64,000 bases of DNA from Psococerastis gibbosa (GCA_963971405.1 OZ020491.1:11712855-11776854), one strand, 5' to 3'. Positions 11,461 to 22,124 are shown, counted from the first letter of the stretch. Notes: generated by a model from the letters alone, not told the origin. Translations and numbers: made by a program.

Positions 11461-12040
11461 CTAATTCAAAATGGACCCAGTTTCGGCACTAGGAAATTGT
11501 GAAGCTAAAAAACTAATTCTGAAAAGACAAAACACATGTCGATCATTATTCGAGCCCTAACTTTGCAATAGAACAAGTCATTATTTATTTATTTTTACTC
11601 GTACGCGGGTAGTCAGGTGCTCCCATACCCGAATAAGAGGTTAATGGGTTTCTTTGACGGTTCAGGAACAAAAAAAAAATGCTTTACAAAATGTCTGTCA
11701 GTCTGTTCCCATTTACGAGTAGTCCGTACATATACACCAAAATAATCCGAATTCTCCATTCTCACCCAAATAACCAGCATATTATCATAGGTACATATTT
11801 ATATTTCTCAAAAGAATGTTCCTTTTTCTGATGCATAGCCCACTAGTCCAGAATGTTCCACGCAAATGCAAGACCAACAGCAAGGGCTGCACTCAGCCGC
11901 TAACGGATAATCAGTGCAGTAGCTGCAGTGGTAACCGAAGACAAACGCTGACCTATTGATTGACATCAATCAGCCTCAATGAGGCGGATATCGTCGCCAC
12001 ACACATCACAGTGTCATCACGCCTTTAACGCTCTCTACTA

Positions 12041-12922
12041 ATCCAAAGACTCTCCTATTAACAGAGACTAGATATTTGCAAAATGGCTTCCCGCCAAGAA
12101 AAATGATTTGAGTCCGGCCGAATCCTGAGATTCTATGAAATTCTATTAGTCAGTCCAACGTGGGGCCGCAACCCTGCGATTACTCAGCTCCCTTAAACAC
12201 GTTCCTCTTGGTCCTATGAGAGCCCTTATTACCCAACGAAAACCAAATTGAATAGTTTCTAAAAATACAAAGACTATCTTATTAAGAAAGACTAGATATT
12301 TGCAAAATGGCTTCCTGTCCTGCCAAGAAAAATAATTTGAGTCCGGCCGGATCCTGAGATTCTATTAGTCAGTCCAACGTGGGACCGCAACCCTGCGATT
12401 ACTCAGCTCCCTTAAACACGTTCCTCTTGGTCCTATGAGAGCCCTTATTACCCAACGAAAACCAAATTGAATAGTTTCTACAAATACAAAGACTCTCTTA
12501 TTAAGAAAGACTAGATATTTGCAAAATGGCTTCCTGTCCTGCCAAGAAAAATAATTTGAGTCCGGCCGGATCCTGAGATTCTATTAGTCAGTCCAACGTG
12601 GGACCGCAACCCTGCGATTACTCAGCTCCCTTAAACACGTTCCTCTTGGTCCTATGAGAGCCCTTATTACCCAACGAAAACCAAATTGAAAAGATTTCTA
12701 CAAATACAAAGACTCTCTTATTAAGAGAGACTAGATATTTGCAAAATGGCTTCCTATCCTGCCAAGAAAAATGATTTGAGTCCGGCCGGGTCCTCAGATT
12801 CTATGAAATTCAATTAGTCAGTCCAACGTGGAACCACAACCCTGCGATTACTCAGCTCCCTTAAACACGATCCACTCGGTCCTATGAGAGTCCTTATTAC
12901 CCAACGATAACCAAATTGAATA
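12041..12922. repeat. 220-bp tandem array, four copies
   Basis: GACTAGATATTTGCAAAATG starts at 12066, 12290, 12509 and 12729, giving periods of 224, 219 and 220 bp. Each unit runs through GAGTCCGGCCG, GTCAGTCCAACGTGG, CTGCGATTACTCAGCTCCC and ATTACCCAACGA. The two middle units are almost identical while the outer units carry more differences (for example an extra GAAATTC), as expected if the middle was amplified last by unequal exchange. Confidence 0.92.
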
Positions 12923-12924
12923 GA

Positions 12925-14280
12925 TCGTGCCTAACTATAAGCTAAGTATGGTCAATAATTGGTCAGATATAGGTGGCACTAGAAAAAATCATCGTGGGGA
13001 GGGAACTGTGACGGCATTTTCAAACACCATAACAAAACCACATCCCATGTATTTGGTATTTTTTCAGCCTTTTCACAATCATGCAATTGAAAACGAAACG
13101 AAAGAAATTATGCATCCGATATAGAGCGTAGAATATTGGTACTATAAAATCTGGTAATTGCAATTTTTATTTAATTTTCTGTGCAATTTATTTAAGAATT
13201 AGTCTATTATTCATGCAACATACAATAATATCATGCGGTATTTCTAATTTTTGATGTTTCCCTAATTTCATGAGCTTTACTGGGGACTGGCACTAAAATT
13301 TCACGTAATGTGAAATTCATTATCACTACCAAAAATTAAAGATACCCTTTGACATTATGTACTCTGTAACTTGAATGCACGAAATCTTTAATAACTTACT
13401 TAGTAAATTCAATCAAAAATGGTCCCGAGACATGATTTACTAGGAAAGCAATAACTGATTTTGGGGAGGCCTAATGTCTGCGTTTTATATCCTCTTGAAA
13501 TTGAGAAAACTATATAACTAAAGCATACGCCATGGCAGTAAATTCAACTTGCAAGAGCTTTCTAAAAAAAAATTGAATTAGCTTCGGAAGGATATACAAT
13601 TTCTTTTTGTTCTTTAGCTAGATAGCCGGGACTTTCCACCATCTGCAGTAAACAGTCAGCAATTATTGTCATGTAGCTTAAGTACCGCTTTGGTGACAGA
13701 TTTTTTGTCCAATGTGGCTGAAAAAAAATCGACTGCGTACTGTCTACTGTTAAGTTAGTAAGTCCATACTGATGTTAAAATAAATACCAAGCATAAAAAA
13801 ACACCTACACATATTCACGAGGCCTCCGCTATAATCAAAACAATAGTATAATACACTTTTGCCATTCAGCCAGAGCTAACAGAAGTAAAGAAATAACAAT
13901 AGAGGAGGGACCCTCTTAAGCTACAAGAAAACAACAAAATACGAAGACAGGCAAGCAAACAAAAAAAGATGAAAACGTCTACGGAGACAGCAGCGCTGAC
14001 GGGTAACACATGGCATTTTGGCAGGGAGCAAGACGGCACAAAGTTTCAGCAAAACTCAGCAACTTGTTTCACAATTATTTTAAGAGTAATAAGCAAAATG
14101 CGATTGCTTATCTTGTTATGGCTGACGCAGCAAAGACTCGGGGGGGGGGGGGGGGGTTTGTAGTCGGGTGGATGAATTTGAAAAAGCAGGCTTGCCAAAT
14201 ATTTTAATCAGCTGTTTTAAATTTGCATTAATTATTTATGTTGTCTTATTTAATTTATAAAATATTGGTATATTTCTGAC
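12925..14280. other. No gene seen
   Basis: AT-rich sequence. Two overlapping frames at 13969-14207 run into a 17-G homopolymer (about 14140-14156) and are not credible genes. Confidence 0.45.
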
Positions 14281-14299
14281 CAGTTTCTCCATTGGTAAC

Positions 14300-14450
14300 A
14301 CTGCGGTACAATCCGCCTTCGATGGCGTAGCGGTAGCTTGTTCGTGCTTGTGCGACTCTCTACACGCCATGCGATCGGAAACCTGTCGTAACTCAACGCA
14401 GGTATTACCTACAGAGGCGGCTGAAGAGATTCGGATACATGCTAAAGCCC
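14300..14450 (+). mobile_element. tRNA-derived SINE family 1
   Basis: GATGGCGTAGCGGTAGCTTG contains TGGCGTAGCGG, which fits every position of the Pol III A-box consensus TRGYNNARNGG. A weaker B-box-like GATCGGAAACC follows about 50 bases on. A reverse copy with the same order of words (ACACGCCATGCGATCGG, GTCGTAACTC) lies at 28438-28562. The 3' limit is uncertain. Confidence 0.6.
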
Positions 14451-14595
14451 AGCGATAACAATTCTATTGTAATGTGCATATATACAGTATATTGTCTTGG
14501 TTATTATTCATTATTTATTTATATATTATATATATGTATTTATTTATACATTATTATCATTAATATAAAAAAATACATTCATTAAAAATTATTTT

Positions 14596-14849
14596 TAAAG
14601 CGCCTAGAAGCCAAGGGATGCAAGTGATATTTTTTGGCGTTTTGGAGTTAAGTGCACCATGCTGTTACCCTAGCTGTTCTTTACCCTATAAACCAACAGG
14701 AACATCGGTATCTGTCGTTTTGGCAATGCTAGAATTCATAAAAAAGTGTTATTACAATATTATTACATTTTTATTTGAGTTAAGGAACTTAATTATCTCG
14801 AATGTTTATTATTTTTGTCACTTGCACCCCTTGGCTTTTAAGCGCTTCA
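14596..14849. mobile_element. MITE family M1, second copy
   Basis: The left end AAAGCGCCTAGAAGCCAAGG and the reverse complement of the right end (GAAGCGCTTAAAAGCCAAGG) pair as terminal inverted repeats about 30 bp long, with GATGCAAGTGA next inside. The interior agrees with the copy at 8218-8462. No open frame longer than chance. Confidence 0.75.
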
Positions 14850-15110
14850 TTTTGTTCTGCGGGCCTACTATGGCTTAAAAATCAGACTATTTAAATCTGC
14901 AGTAGTCTATAAAACTTTGTTTATTCCAATAATTCCATAAGAATACATTTATACACGTAAAACCGAACAAAACAAACTCGGTATTTCTTTCGTTTCATTG
15001 TAATGGTATTGAGGTTTTTTTTATAGTTATCAGGTGAGAAAATAGAAATTTACTGCGAAACCTTGGATTTTTATGAATGTGATAAGACGATTTTCAAATC
15101 TTTGCAGTAA

Positions 15111-15139
15111 TTTTGGCGAAATTAAATATTTCGCCAAAA
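15111..15139. other. Perfect short hairpin
   Basis: TTTTGGCGAAA, a 7-base AT loop, then TTTCGCCAAAA form an 11-bp perfect stem. It lies in AT-rich unannotated sequence. It may be a MITE relic, and its function is unknown. Confidence 0.5.
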
Positions 15140-15764
15140 TGACTTAACCTCAAGTAGTTTACAAAGTATTTTGAAACCTCTGGCTAACATGCCATGTGTA
15201 AAGTATACCGTAGATTGCACAAGTTAATGAACACGTCTTCAAAGTTCAAATAGCTAAAGTTTTACCGCGAATGCAGGTATTGATTCTCCGCAGAGCATGA
15301 AAAAAAAACGTATTACAGCAACGCCGCGCCTACTGACATACCGTTCCGTGGAAAAATGCAAAGTACGAGTAAGTAATTACAAACTCATTTTCAAACTGGC
15401 AAGAGTTACTAATTAGTAACAAACCAATTAACTCGAAAACTTAACCCACTTAAAACTTAACGGTTGCTTCTAAGTATTTTCATTCATACATTTCCCAGAA
15501 TTCCTTCCAAAATTCATAACTCCAATATGGATAAAGTTATGAGAAATTGTGTCATCTTAATTTTATTAAGTCGCAGAGACAGAAAATCAACGCGTCTTTT
15601 GCCATAGTTTTAAGTACAAGATTTATTGCAAGTCAGATCATTACTACTAAGAATATCCCGCAGAGGAATGAAGTTTTTACTCCTAGGTTGATGGTTCGAC
15701 TCCCCCAACTTACTGTACTTGCAAGATTAACGTGTCTTTTGGCATAGTTTTAAGTACAAGATTT

Positions 15765-15962
15765 ATTAAATAAATAAACACTTTTTGTTGTTCTATTACT
15801 AAACCAACCAAGCGGAGTTAGGGCTATAAAGCCCTCTCTTACAGTCAACTAGGAAGGCCCGGGACCACCTGCTTTACATGCCCTCCGAAGAATGGCCAGG
15901 AAATGTAGGACTCGAACCAACAACCTTTCAGATATCACCACTTAGGCCTAGACTCCTAGGTT
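15765..15962 (-). mobile_element. tRNA-derived SINE family 2 (TTTA tail)
   Basis: Reverse copy. On the minus strand a B-box GGTTCGAGTCC lies in the head (here seen on plus as GGACTCGAACC at about 15908), followed by the conserved body GGAGGGCATGTAAAGCAGG, GTAAGAGAGGGCTTTATAGC and a TTTATT tail at about 15768-15778. The 5' head is damaged beyond about 15930. Other copies are at 18771-18990, 29570-29790, 32836-33056, 50100-50311 and 63524-63690. Confidence 0.8.
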
Positions 15963-16080
15963 AGGGGAGGTTCTCAGCAAGTAGGAGTAATCATTCATGC
16001 GGCTAAATGCAACCCATACGTAAACTTAGGTTTATCGACAGCAAAAGATATTAAAAATAATTTCTATTGCGGATCAATGT

Positions 16081-16560
16081 GGCTATATTTCAAGATGCGC
16101 TAACGGCATTACCCAGTTGAATCCACGACAGCAGAGCGTGTTTCCAATTGCGGCAAACTTGGTAGTATGCATAGCGTTGGCAGGGGAAACATGGTGGGAA
16201 CGCGCTGAGACTACACCAGTCATAACCGAAATTAGAGGATATAACGAGGAGGTTACCTCTTCAACCAAAGTTAATTTAATGTCAGTGTTATATATACCAT
16301 ATAATACTACAATGTAATACACCAGTCAGTCTAAGTGCGTGGCGAGTCCTGGTCACCTCCGAATTAATCGTGCGACTTTAATATGTTCCCCAAGTGGTTC
16401 GGAATCCACTATTATCAGGAGGTCCACCCTGTCAGTCAAATACCCTTCTCCCCGAGGTGAAGGAGTCTGCCCTTAGGGTACCTTATGTTAATGAACAGAC
16501 TCACTCCCCCCGCCAGGCTGACAGGGTTGCTTCAAGCAGAAATGCTGAAAGCAGGCGTTA
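16081..16560 (+). repeat. Interspersed repeat family Q variant, interrupted by element S
   Basis: Shares CCAGTTGAATCC, GGGGAAACATGGTGGGA, GTCCTGGTCACCTCCGAA and CCCAAGTGGTTCGGAATCC with the family Q copies at 20581 and 34707. Beyond 16430 it continues with CAGACTCACTCCCCC and GCCAGGCTGACAGGGTTGCT, which recur at 60840-60900. A 97-bp element is inserted at 16221-16317. Confidence 0.75.
16221..16317. mobile_element. 97-bp element S with 9-bp target duplication
   Basis: The 97 bases from CATAACCGAAATTAGAGGAT to ACTACAATGTAA are flanked on both sides by TACACCAGT (16212-16220 and 16318-16326). The same sequence, reversed, occurs at 8596 and 37451. The ends are not inverted repeats of each other, although the interior contains GAGGAGGTTACCTC. 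A 9-bp duplication fits several DNA transposon superfamilies, but without terminal repeats the class is open. Confidence 0.75.
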
Positions 16561-17280
16561 GAAGAAAGAACTGCATGAAGAAGTGAAGAACAGAAAGAGC
16601 AGCACAGGAACTAGAGAGTCATTCCACCCGTAAGCAAGAAATGAGGTTCTAATACATCCCAGGGCTAACGAGACGCTGCGCCTTCAAAAGAAGACGAAAA
16701 ATAATAATCCTAGCGGAGGAATCTGAGCGAAAGACTCAGCCAAGACGAAACCAATTTTCTACAGCAATTACCGCAAAGGTGCATAAAGTAAAAAATGGCA
16801 AAGAGGAACCTTATGAGGGAAAATATTCAAGTTGAAAGCAGACGGCAGGGGGTGAATTTTGAAATGTAGCCTGGGACCACAAACCAGGATTTCCGAATAA
16901 AAGATGGGGAAGCAAAAAAGCTGCGCCATTTCTAATTATGCAGATTGAAAAGTTTTATTGGCCAGATTCCAGTTAAAAGAAGCGAAGAGGTCGCCATACG
17001 AAATATTTAATTACAGGGCAATAAGAAGTTCTTTATGCTAAGTTTGTTGAGCCGAATTATTGTACAAGCAAACAAGTTGCTGGGCCAGTATAAGCTAAGT
17101 ATGAGTATTTTAAAGCTTTAATGGCTAATTTTTATCATGAAATTAGAAATGGTTTTATGTACAAAGTCGAATTTCTCATGAAATACCGATCATAAGGCTA
17201 TACACGAGGTGCATACAGTAGAAGAAATGTGCCTCTACATTTTAGTACATAATATATAACTTTGAAGGCTGGGACCTAAC

Positions 17281-17385
17281 CTAATACTGCACTTTCTACG
17301 CCTTCAAAAACTGTGGCCAAATGATGATAGTGCCGGCTACATACTGAAGTATATATCCAAATGTAGACGAGCATTTCTTCTTCTA
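17281..17385. repeat. Interspersed repeat family B fragment
   Basis: ACTGTGGCCAAATGATGATA and ATCCAAATGTAGACGAGCAT correspond to the words seen at 7545-7610. Degraded copy. Confidence 0.5.
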
Positions 17386-17639
17386 TATGGCATCTTATTT
17401 ATTAATGCAATTATTTTTAGTGCCCTCAACAATTCAACAACCTCAACAAAAATTGATAACGGGCCCCATTCTCATAAGCTTCATTAACGCATGTTTAAAC
17501 ACCTGCTGGCCATATTGTTTTAGCTTTTTAATTTTGTTTTGTTTTAGCTCTTTAATTAACGCACTTTTTTGTACGTAACCTTTCAATTTTGTTTTTTGTT
17601 TTATAAGTGAAACTTTCCACATTTTAAGTACACATTAGG

Positions 17640-17790
17640 TACGACTGAATAATTTAAGTTTGTAATTGTATATTTTAATTGTATCCCGGCACCACAAGTC
17701 CTCTTGAGGAACTTAGGGCCGGGATAACTAATGGTGTTTCTTAATTGTAGCTTCCTTTCAAATAAATATTCATAAAATATTCATAAATCC
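17640..17790 (+). mobile_element. Probable LINE 3' untranslated end with hairpin
   Basis: TATCCCGGCACCACAAGTCC and TGAGGAACTTAGGGCCGGGA form a strong stem-loop, followed by a short spacer and an AT-rich tail with a repeated ATTCATAAA. The layout (stem-loop then simple tail) resembles the LINE 3' ends at 55436-55815 and 62410-62720, where a CCCCGACAAGTT/AACTTGGGGG stem is seen. No coding part is attached, so the assignment is by structure only. Confidence 0.4.
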
Positions 17791-17852
17791 TTATCCGAGC
17801 TAGGAGAATTAACTATTTTCCATGCCTCAACAGCTGCAAGGCCCGTTAGAAG

Positions 17853-18231
17853 AAAATCCGACAACGGTCAAGCAAGATAACAGGCGTGTACTAAGTTGCC
17901 TTCTGGAAGTTTAATCACAATTTATTCACCCGATACCGTTACACTAAAGAAAAAAGGTTTCATTGCTAAAAGTCTTTATTATTATTTTTTTTTTCTTCTT
18001 CTCCGGCCGGTACTCCCCTGCGCCGAAGGAATATATTTATAAATTAACAATTATACAATTATTATTTAAAAATAATAATAATAATAATAATAACAACAAT
18101 AAAAATAAAATCCGACAGCGGTCAAGCAAGATAAAAGGAGGGTACTAAGTTGTCATTCTGGACGGTTAATCACAATTTATTCACCCGATACCGTTACGCT
18201 TAAGAAAAAAAGGTTTCATTGCTAAAAGCCT
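17853..18231. repeat. 125-bp direct duplication flanking a LINE 3' fragment
   Basis: The segment starting AAAATCCGACAACGGTCAAG (17853-17977) is repeated at 18107-18231 with roughly 10% differences, both carrying TTTATTCACCCGATACCGTT and AAGGTTTCATTGCTAAAAG. Between them lies a reverse LINE 3' end (17982-18062) followed by an (AAT)n run (18068-18092). Confidence 0.8.
17982..18062 (-). mobile_element. LINE family E, 3' end only
   Basis: CTTCTTCTCCGGCCGGTACT and GCGCCGAAGGAATATATTTA are the reverse complement of the 3' terminus seen at 55740-55790 and 62665-62715. Here only the last 80 bases survive, with the TTC (GAA) tail on the left. Confidence 0.75.
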
Positions 18232-18770
18232 TAATTTATAAAATAAAAATAAAAATAAAATAAACGTTTGATTCAGCACAGAATAAAAATCTTTTGATTA
18301 GGATAGGCTGCTCGTTTGAATCTTTTTCCGAGCACGACGGGCCAATTAACCCTTGAAATGTCTCAAAAGAAATCCTAACGAAAGACAGAAAAGTGTGGAC
18401 GTTTCAATGAAGGAAAATGTCATTAATGTTTCATTAAATTCGTACTTTTTTGTATAATGCAAAATGAAAGGGAAAGTATTGTAATTGGCCTTCGCTTTTA
18501 CTGAAATATTCTTACACAATCATGCTGTATAATTAAATGCGAAGGATTTCAATTTTTGTGATGAGTCAGTGAAAAAGCCTAGCTTTTGCCCTGTGGCCAA
18601 ATCAGAAATATGGTTTTATTACTTATTGCAGTCTTACCTTATTGCTTTGGACTGAAAAAACGAGGATGTAGGGTCTTACCTGAAAAACAAACAAAAAACT
18701 GTAAAATGAACTGAATTATCAGTATTTTCAGTCATCAGAACCAAGGCTCGGAAAGCACGATTTTAAAATA

Positions 18771-18990
18771 ATTAAATAAATAAATAAGGACTTTTTATTG
18801 TTTCTATTACTAAGCCTACCTAGCGGAGTTAGGGCTATAAAGCCCTCTCTTACACTCAACTAGGAAGGCCCGGGACCGCCTGCTTTACATGCCCTCCGAA
18901 GCATGGCCAGAAAATGTAGCCAGTGTGGGACTCGAACCAACAACCTTTCGGGTGAAAGTCAGAGTCCGTACCACGACGCTACATGTCTTG
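18771..18990 (-). mobile_element. tRNA-derived SINE family 2, near full length
   Basis: Minus-strand order: TAGCGTCGTGGTACGGACTC (A-box region, one mismatch to TRGYNNARNGG), GGTTCGAGTCC (perfect B-box), GCTTCGGAGGGCATGTAAAG, GCGGTCCCGGGCCTTCC, GAGGGCTTTATAGCCCTAAC, then a (TTTA)n tail at 18771-18787. This is the best copy in the window and defines the family at about 220 bp. It is non-autonomous and would depend on a LINE for mobility. Confidence 0.88.
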
Positions 18991-19164
18991 ACATGATGTT
19001 GCCTCATGAAACATGACTTTCACTCAAAACTTTTAGAATACATTTGAAAAATTGTCACCTAGCAAACAGACGGAAATACTCGATTGTTTCCGAATGCCAC
19101 CGGGACAGGAGAAATTAATATAGTAAAACCACTCTGAATTGACCCAAACGTTACAGCAGAAAAA

Positions 19165-19460
19165 TAAATAAGTTGACTGCGGCATACTGTGCAAGTGTTA
19201 CGCAAACAACAGTGATCTTACAAATTATATATGCGATGACTTCCCCCCCCCCCTTCACCTCTTCTTCTCTATTTAATTTTAAGCATCTATTAATACAATA
19301 TGTTTGTTTTTAAGGTTAGCATGAAAAGAAGACTTTATAGTCTTATTGTTCGCCTTTTGTTTAGTTTTTATTCAATAAAGTCGTTTTCAATTTCAATTCA
19401 ATACGATGCGAGCTTTCGTATATTATATCTTTTGTAAGATGACTACTATACCTATACACA
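19165..19460. repeat. Interspersed repeat shared with 33130-33250, interrupted
   Basis: AAGTTGACTGCGGCATACTG, GCAAACAACAGTGATCTTAC and later GAGCTTTCGTATATTATATC, TTTTGTAAGATGACT correspond to an uninterrupted 120-bp stretch at 33130-33250. Here about 170 bases from 19243 to 19410 separate the halves, and they contain GGTTAGCATGAAAAGAAGAC and AATAAAGTCGTTTTCAATTTC-like sequence that recurs at 7950-8040, so a second element has inserted. Confidence 0.65.
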
Positions 19461-20177
19461 ATTGCAACAACACACAGCATGGGTTAATTTGACACAACCG
19501 CCTTCCTGTTAAACTTTCTCAGTTGGTAACTTTTCTTACTTTTGCTTTCAACTTCCAAACAATCTTTCACCAGTTGTACCCAAGCCAAACATAGAAATTT
19601 TCCACAACTGGCCGTGGGCATACCATCACAATTAATACATTACCAATGTAAGCAGTATATGTTATACTTTTGGGAATAAACTTTACCAATTTGCCAAGAA
19701 TGCTGCTTTTTGACGAAGTCGAGAAAAACTCATTTGAAATTAAGGTTTGCCGTTGTTTCTCATGGGTGCAGACTGCACAAACTTTATAGTAGGCTAATTC
19801 TCATTTTAGCTCCGTTAAAAAATGGACTTATTACATGCTCTTGGGTTTTATTTAATTACAAAAGAAAATTGAAAATTATTATGATACAATGATAAATATG
19901 ATAAATGATAATGATTTTCAATAATGCTTAATTAGAAGTTATTAATATTGCAGGCACTCTAAATTTATTTTCTATACGGAGAAAACCAATAAAGCATAGA
20001 AATACTTTAATGGACCATAAATGATTCCCATAGCACTGTTCTCATCGAATATGACTTCCCAGATTTCCCATATAGTACATACGTACCGTAACATACAGTA
20101 CCCAATACCTGCTATTAATTTATGCAGGCTAATAAATAAAAGGCATGTAAACTAAAATTATTGCTTTTCTATTTATA

Positions 20178-20440
20178 CGTACCAAGTATAAGGAGAGCTT
20201 TGTGATAGTCGAAATTTTCGATTTCAAGATTTCAGTAGATTTTAAACGTTTTGAGGTCCCAGGAATCAAAAAAGAGTTTTTTACTATCTGTCTTTTTGTC
20301 AGTTTCTGGGCAAACTACTGGATTTTGATAGAATTCGGCATGTAGGTTCACAGGAAATTGTTTTCTATTTTTAGCTACCTAAATTTTGGGGGATTTTACC
20401 CCAGAAAACATTAGTTGCCAAAAACGGCTCCAACTATTTT
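20178..20440 (+). repeat. Interspersed repeat family D
   Basis: ATTTATACGTACCAAGTATA, TTTCGATTTCAAGATTTCA, TTTTGAGGTCCCAGGAAT, TTTCTGGGCAAACTAC and GAATTCGGCATGTAGGTTCA appear in the same order as at 53495-53750. The class is unknown. Confidence 0.75.
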
Positions 20441-20580
20441 TTTTTTTAGAAATCACATTTCCAAGCAAGGTTTTGTTTTTGAAGAAAAAATATTTCTTAA
20501 GGTAATTATGGATAATCCGTGCCCCAGTGCATTCCATACCATTACATTATTATTGTATATATATTATATTTGCATGTCCA

Positions 20581-20832
20581 TTAGCCGGCCGCCATACCAA
20601 GTTGAATCCAGCGGACCAGAGCAGGTTCAAACTGCAGACAACTTGGTCGTGTACACAGTGCCGGTAGGGAAACATGGTAGGACTTGTCCTGGTCACCTCC
20701 GAACTAATCGTGTGACTTCACTGTGTTTCCCAAGTGGTTCGGAATCCACTATAATCAGGAGGTCCACTGGAGTCCTATGGGCCCACACCGTGGCCTGGGA
20801 CTGTGTCAAACCATACTACTACTACTGCATTT
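20581..20832 (+). repeat. Interspersed repeat family Q, (ACT)n-tailed
   Basis: Begins AGCCGGCCGCCATACCAAGT and ends at TACTACTACTACTACTG, with TGGTTCGGAATCCACTATAA in the middle. A long open frame covering it (20415-20882) is a by-product of the repeat and not a gene, because the same sequence recurs elsewhere without a conserved frame. Confidence 0.85.
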
Positions 20833-21412
20833 CCATTATAGACTGTAAAATTGTCCCATCAATCAATCGTACTTTAGGATAGGGCAATCCCTAGGACAAA
20901 TTATTTACCATGGAACTACAGTAACTCGTTATTACTAATTACGGTAATTTATAAATAGGAAATCATGTATAGGTTTACTTGCACCAGTTCTCTCAATATT
21001 CCCTTTTTTAAATTTTAGCCACCACTGAGTCAAGAAGCCCGCAGACTCAACAGTTTCTTTGTCTATGGTAACCGCATGCCTTATTACCGCTGTCTGAAGT
21101 ACAAGGATGTACTGTAGGTCGGGGCGAAGAGGACTTAGCGGGTTGGTACTCAAGCACGCTTCCCTTTGTGCCCAGAACGGATGGGCCCATCTCCCCTAAA
21201 AAGCTCTTCAATGTACATTCTATTCTATCAATACAATGGCCGCCTTCCCTTTCAATATTAACCCTAAAAAAACACTTCTTTCGGCGGTTAATACGTAATC
21301 TAGTAGTTTTTTTTAAATAATAAATCGTTAATCGCAGGTGGCTTATTATTGTAGGTTAATTTTTAATGCGAATCGGTCCAATTATTTCTAGAACATAGAA
21401 GAGGGGATATTA

Positions 21413-21804
21413 GGCGGGTATTCCACATACGTACATCGATTGTTAAGATTGATCAATGATCAATTGATCATAGAGTAAAATCACAAACAATGAAACAAAC
21501 AAACTAAAATTAAAAAACGGCGTCATGGGATATGACAAGTACAACTATTTTAATTGATTTCTTTAAAAAGAAAGCATTTCTGTATAAAAATTATAATAAG
21601 GTTTAAATAATAAGGCGACGAAGAAAACAAATACAATTTCAAGAAACAAATGCAAACAAATTTCAAAAATTTGGCGCATACGTTTCAATAGAAAATTTTC
21701 AATTTTTGAAAAAAACATGTGGAATGGCCGCCATCAATGAAAAATTGAAATGTCCTTCAATTTCATAATTTTTATTGACGATGTACGTATGTGGAATACC
21801 CGCC
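21413..21804. mobile_element. TA-flanked MITE family M2, 392 bp
   Basis: Perfect 26-bp terminal inverted repeats start GGCGGGTATTCCACATACGT. TA lies at both outer edges (21411-21412 and 21805-21806), the target choice of Tc1/mariner-type elements. The interior contains GATTGATCAATGATCA and TGGCGTCATGG, shared with 24510-24640. The shorter element at 25021-25184 has related ends (core ATTCCACATACGT). Confidence 0.85.
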
Positions 21805-21902
21805 TAAGGGAAAACTTACATCTTATAAAATTACTACTACAGAGGAGCCTCTAAAATGGCGATTTACCTAGCGCACTTAGAGGTTAGGTGTTGTTCTTTT
21901 CA

Positions 21903-22122
21903 TGGACCCTGGCCTACTTATAGTGGCGCATAGGTCCCTTGTCCAATACCAACGACCCCAAGGATTTCGGACATTATTTGTGTTGTATCCGTATGAATGT
22001 ATGGCCATTGGCAAACTGGTATACGTTCATCGGCTGCAACCGATAATGGACAAGCTGGGACAAGCTTTACCATTAACGCAATGAAACTGGTGAAAGCATG
22101 ACTTAACCAAGTAAAGGTACGA
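21903..22122 (+). repeat. Interspersed repeat family P
   Basis: GGCCATTGGCAAACTGGTAT, ACAAGCTTTACCATTAACGC and GCATGACTTAACCAAGTAAA follow the order of the reverse copy at 9603-9800 and the plus copy at 44877-45012. The first 60 bases also agree with the far end of the 9603 copy. Confidence 0.7.
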
Positions 22123-22124
22123 GT

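Noticed and set aside
12041-12922. The 220-bp units as a tandem gene cluster
   Set aside because: No unit keeps an open frame of meaningful length and the sequence lacks RNA-gene features such as 5S promoter boxes that I can recognise.
20415-20882. A 155-codon open frame
   Set aside because: It is built from a poly-T stretch and the family Q repeat. The same repeat elsewhere does not preserve the frame.
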